DNA of 64,000 nt from Salaquimonas sp041736675 (GTDB lineage Bacteria > Pseudomonadota > Alphaproteobacteria > Rhizobiales > Rhizobiaceae): assembly GCA_041736675.1 (NCBI GenBank), contig JBGSTD010000026.1, positions 1 through 64,000 of the forward strand. Reading direction: 5' to 3'. Below, in pieces: positions 63,531 through 64,000 of this stretch (position 1 is its first letter; each line of letters opens with the position of its first letter). The notes under the pieces are model-generated. The model was not told the DNA's origin. It did no database searches and worked only from the letters and a program-made list of their open reading frames with translations. Both the position numbers and the translations under genes were made by a program.

Positions 63531-64000
63531 TTACCCCTGCTCAGGCGGATTGAGATTTTCAAAATCCGCGGCATCGTGGCGTTCCCTCAATTTGCCTTCG
63601 CCGTTGAGATTGACGATGGAGCCGCGCGCTGCCGCTGGACGTTCCTTGATCTGCGCCGTCCAGCGCTGCACATGCTCATATTTCTGAACTTCAAGAAACT
63701 TGCCTGATTCGCCATAGGCACCGCCCGTTGCAAGCCGCCCGTACCACGGCCAGATCGCCATGTCGGCAATCGTGTAATCGCCGCCGGCCATGAATTCGTT
63801 ATCGGCAAGATGGCGGTCGAGCACATCCATCTGGCGCTTGACCTCCATCGCATAGCGGTTGATCGCATATTCGATCTTCATCGGCGCGTATTGGTAGAAA
63901 TGCCCGAAGCCGCCGCCAAGAAACGGCGCAGACCCCATCTGCCACATCAGCCAGTTCATCGTCTCGGCCCGCTTGCGAATATCCGTCGACAGGAACTTGC
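63531..64000 (-). CDS. Glutathione S-transferase (YghU-type), 5' end outside window
   Basis: The visible C-terminal part reads through the window edge: the frame continues upstream of the Met at 63959 as K-F-L-S-T-D-I-R-K-R-A-E-T. It contains G-G-G-F-G-H-F-Y and the GST C-terminal D-Y-T-I-A-D-M-A-I-W-P-W motif. It belongs to the YghU/YfcG branch with glutathione-dependent disulfide reductase activity. The N-terminal thioredoxin-like domain is missing because of the edge, not by mutation. Confidence 0.88.
   Translation of the reverse strand, partial: KFLSTDIRKRAETMNWLMWQMGSAPFLGGGFGHFYQYAPMKIEYAINRYAMEVKRQMDVLDRHLADNEFMAGGDYTIADMAIWPWYGRLATGGAYGESGKFLEVQKYEHVQRWTAQIKERPAAARGSIVNLNGEGKLRERHDAADFENLNPPEQG

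Noticed and set aside
1..64000. CRISPR array, insertion sequence or prophage
   Set aside because: No regularly spaced repeats, transposase motifs, terminal inverted repeats or phage structural genes were recognised. The only notable direct repeat is the 72-bp tRNA-linked pair.

Overview
The window looks like chromosomal DNA of an alphaproteobacterium of the Rhizobiales (Hyphomicrobiales), probably a marine or coastal lineage of moderate GC. The main support is the block rplU-rpmA-GNAT-obg-proB-proA-nadD-rsfS-rlmH-envC-ctpA-(YibQ-like)-rppH on the minus strand, which is a conserved order in this group. Other support is the L21 protein with an Ala/Lys-rich tail ending in a helix-hairpin-helix, and a udh/gci uronate pair matching the Agrobacterium enzymes in length and motifs. 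The genus is not resolved.

Layout. 1-13.4 kb: housekeeping (secreted hydrolase, RNA decapping, division-linked peptidoglycan hydrolysis, ribosome maturation, NAD and proline synthesis, L21/L27). 13.7-15.5 kb: a sugar-acid dehydratase of the IlvD/Edd family. 15.5-25.3 kb: an accessory region. It opens with tRNA-Ser(CGA), a 72-bp direct repeat carrying the first 22 nt of that tRNA, and a C-terminal glyQ fragment. Next come a tight four-gene operon of unknown function (16.1-19.7 kb) and a divergent locus. In that locus, a cytosolic trypsin-like protease, a 123-residue protein ending in Cys-Gly-Arg and a class III cyclase/TPR protein face a YcaO enzyme and a GNAT acetyltransferase. This is the best candidate for an undescribed system: it has the parts of a peptide- or protein-modification pathway without the standard partners.

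25.4-28.9 kb: uronate dehydrogenase and galactarolactone cycloisomerase (oxidative uronate pathway), then a secreted double PRC-barrel protein. 29.2-45.8 kb: a large catabolic cluster. It holds a Rieske oxygenase, a class III aminotransferase, a polyamine-type ABC importer, a TetR regulator, a SAM methyltransferase, two tandem FAD oxidoreductases, a GcvT-like protein, an 87-residue unknown, an aldehyde dehydrogenase and a ThDP enzyme. Three near-identical 18-bp operators (TTATTGAATGWACGTTCA) sit at the Rieske, aminotransferase/permease and methyltransferase/FAD promoters, so the TetR protein probably controls the whole block. The substrate is probably a small N-methylated or quaternary amine, or a related amine: uptake, oxygenase attack, transfer of one-carbon units to folate, transamination and aldehyde oxidation. 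The compound itself cannot be named from sequence.

46-50.4 kb: an RND efflux pair. 50.4-57 kb: a Dpp-type peptide importer with an M24 peptidase and its binding protein. 57.2-64 kb: a YdcF protein and the propionate pathway genes scpA and pccA, with an AT-rich M15-like gene between them. Two small proteins and a glutathione transferase cut by the window edge follow. I see no CRISPR array, insertion sequence or prophage structural gene.
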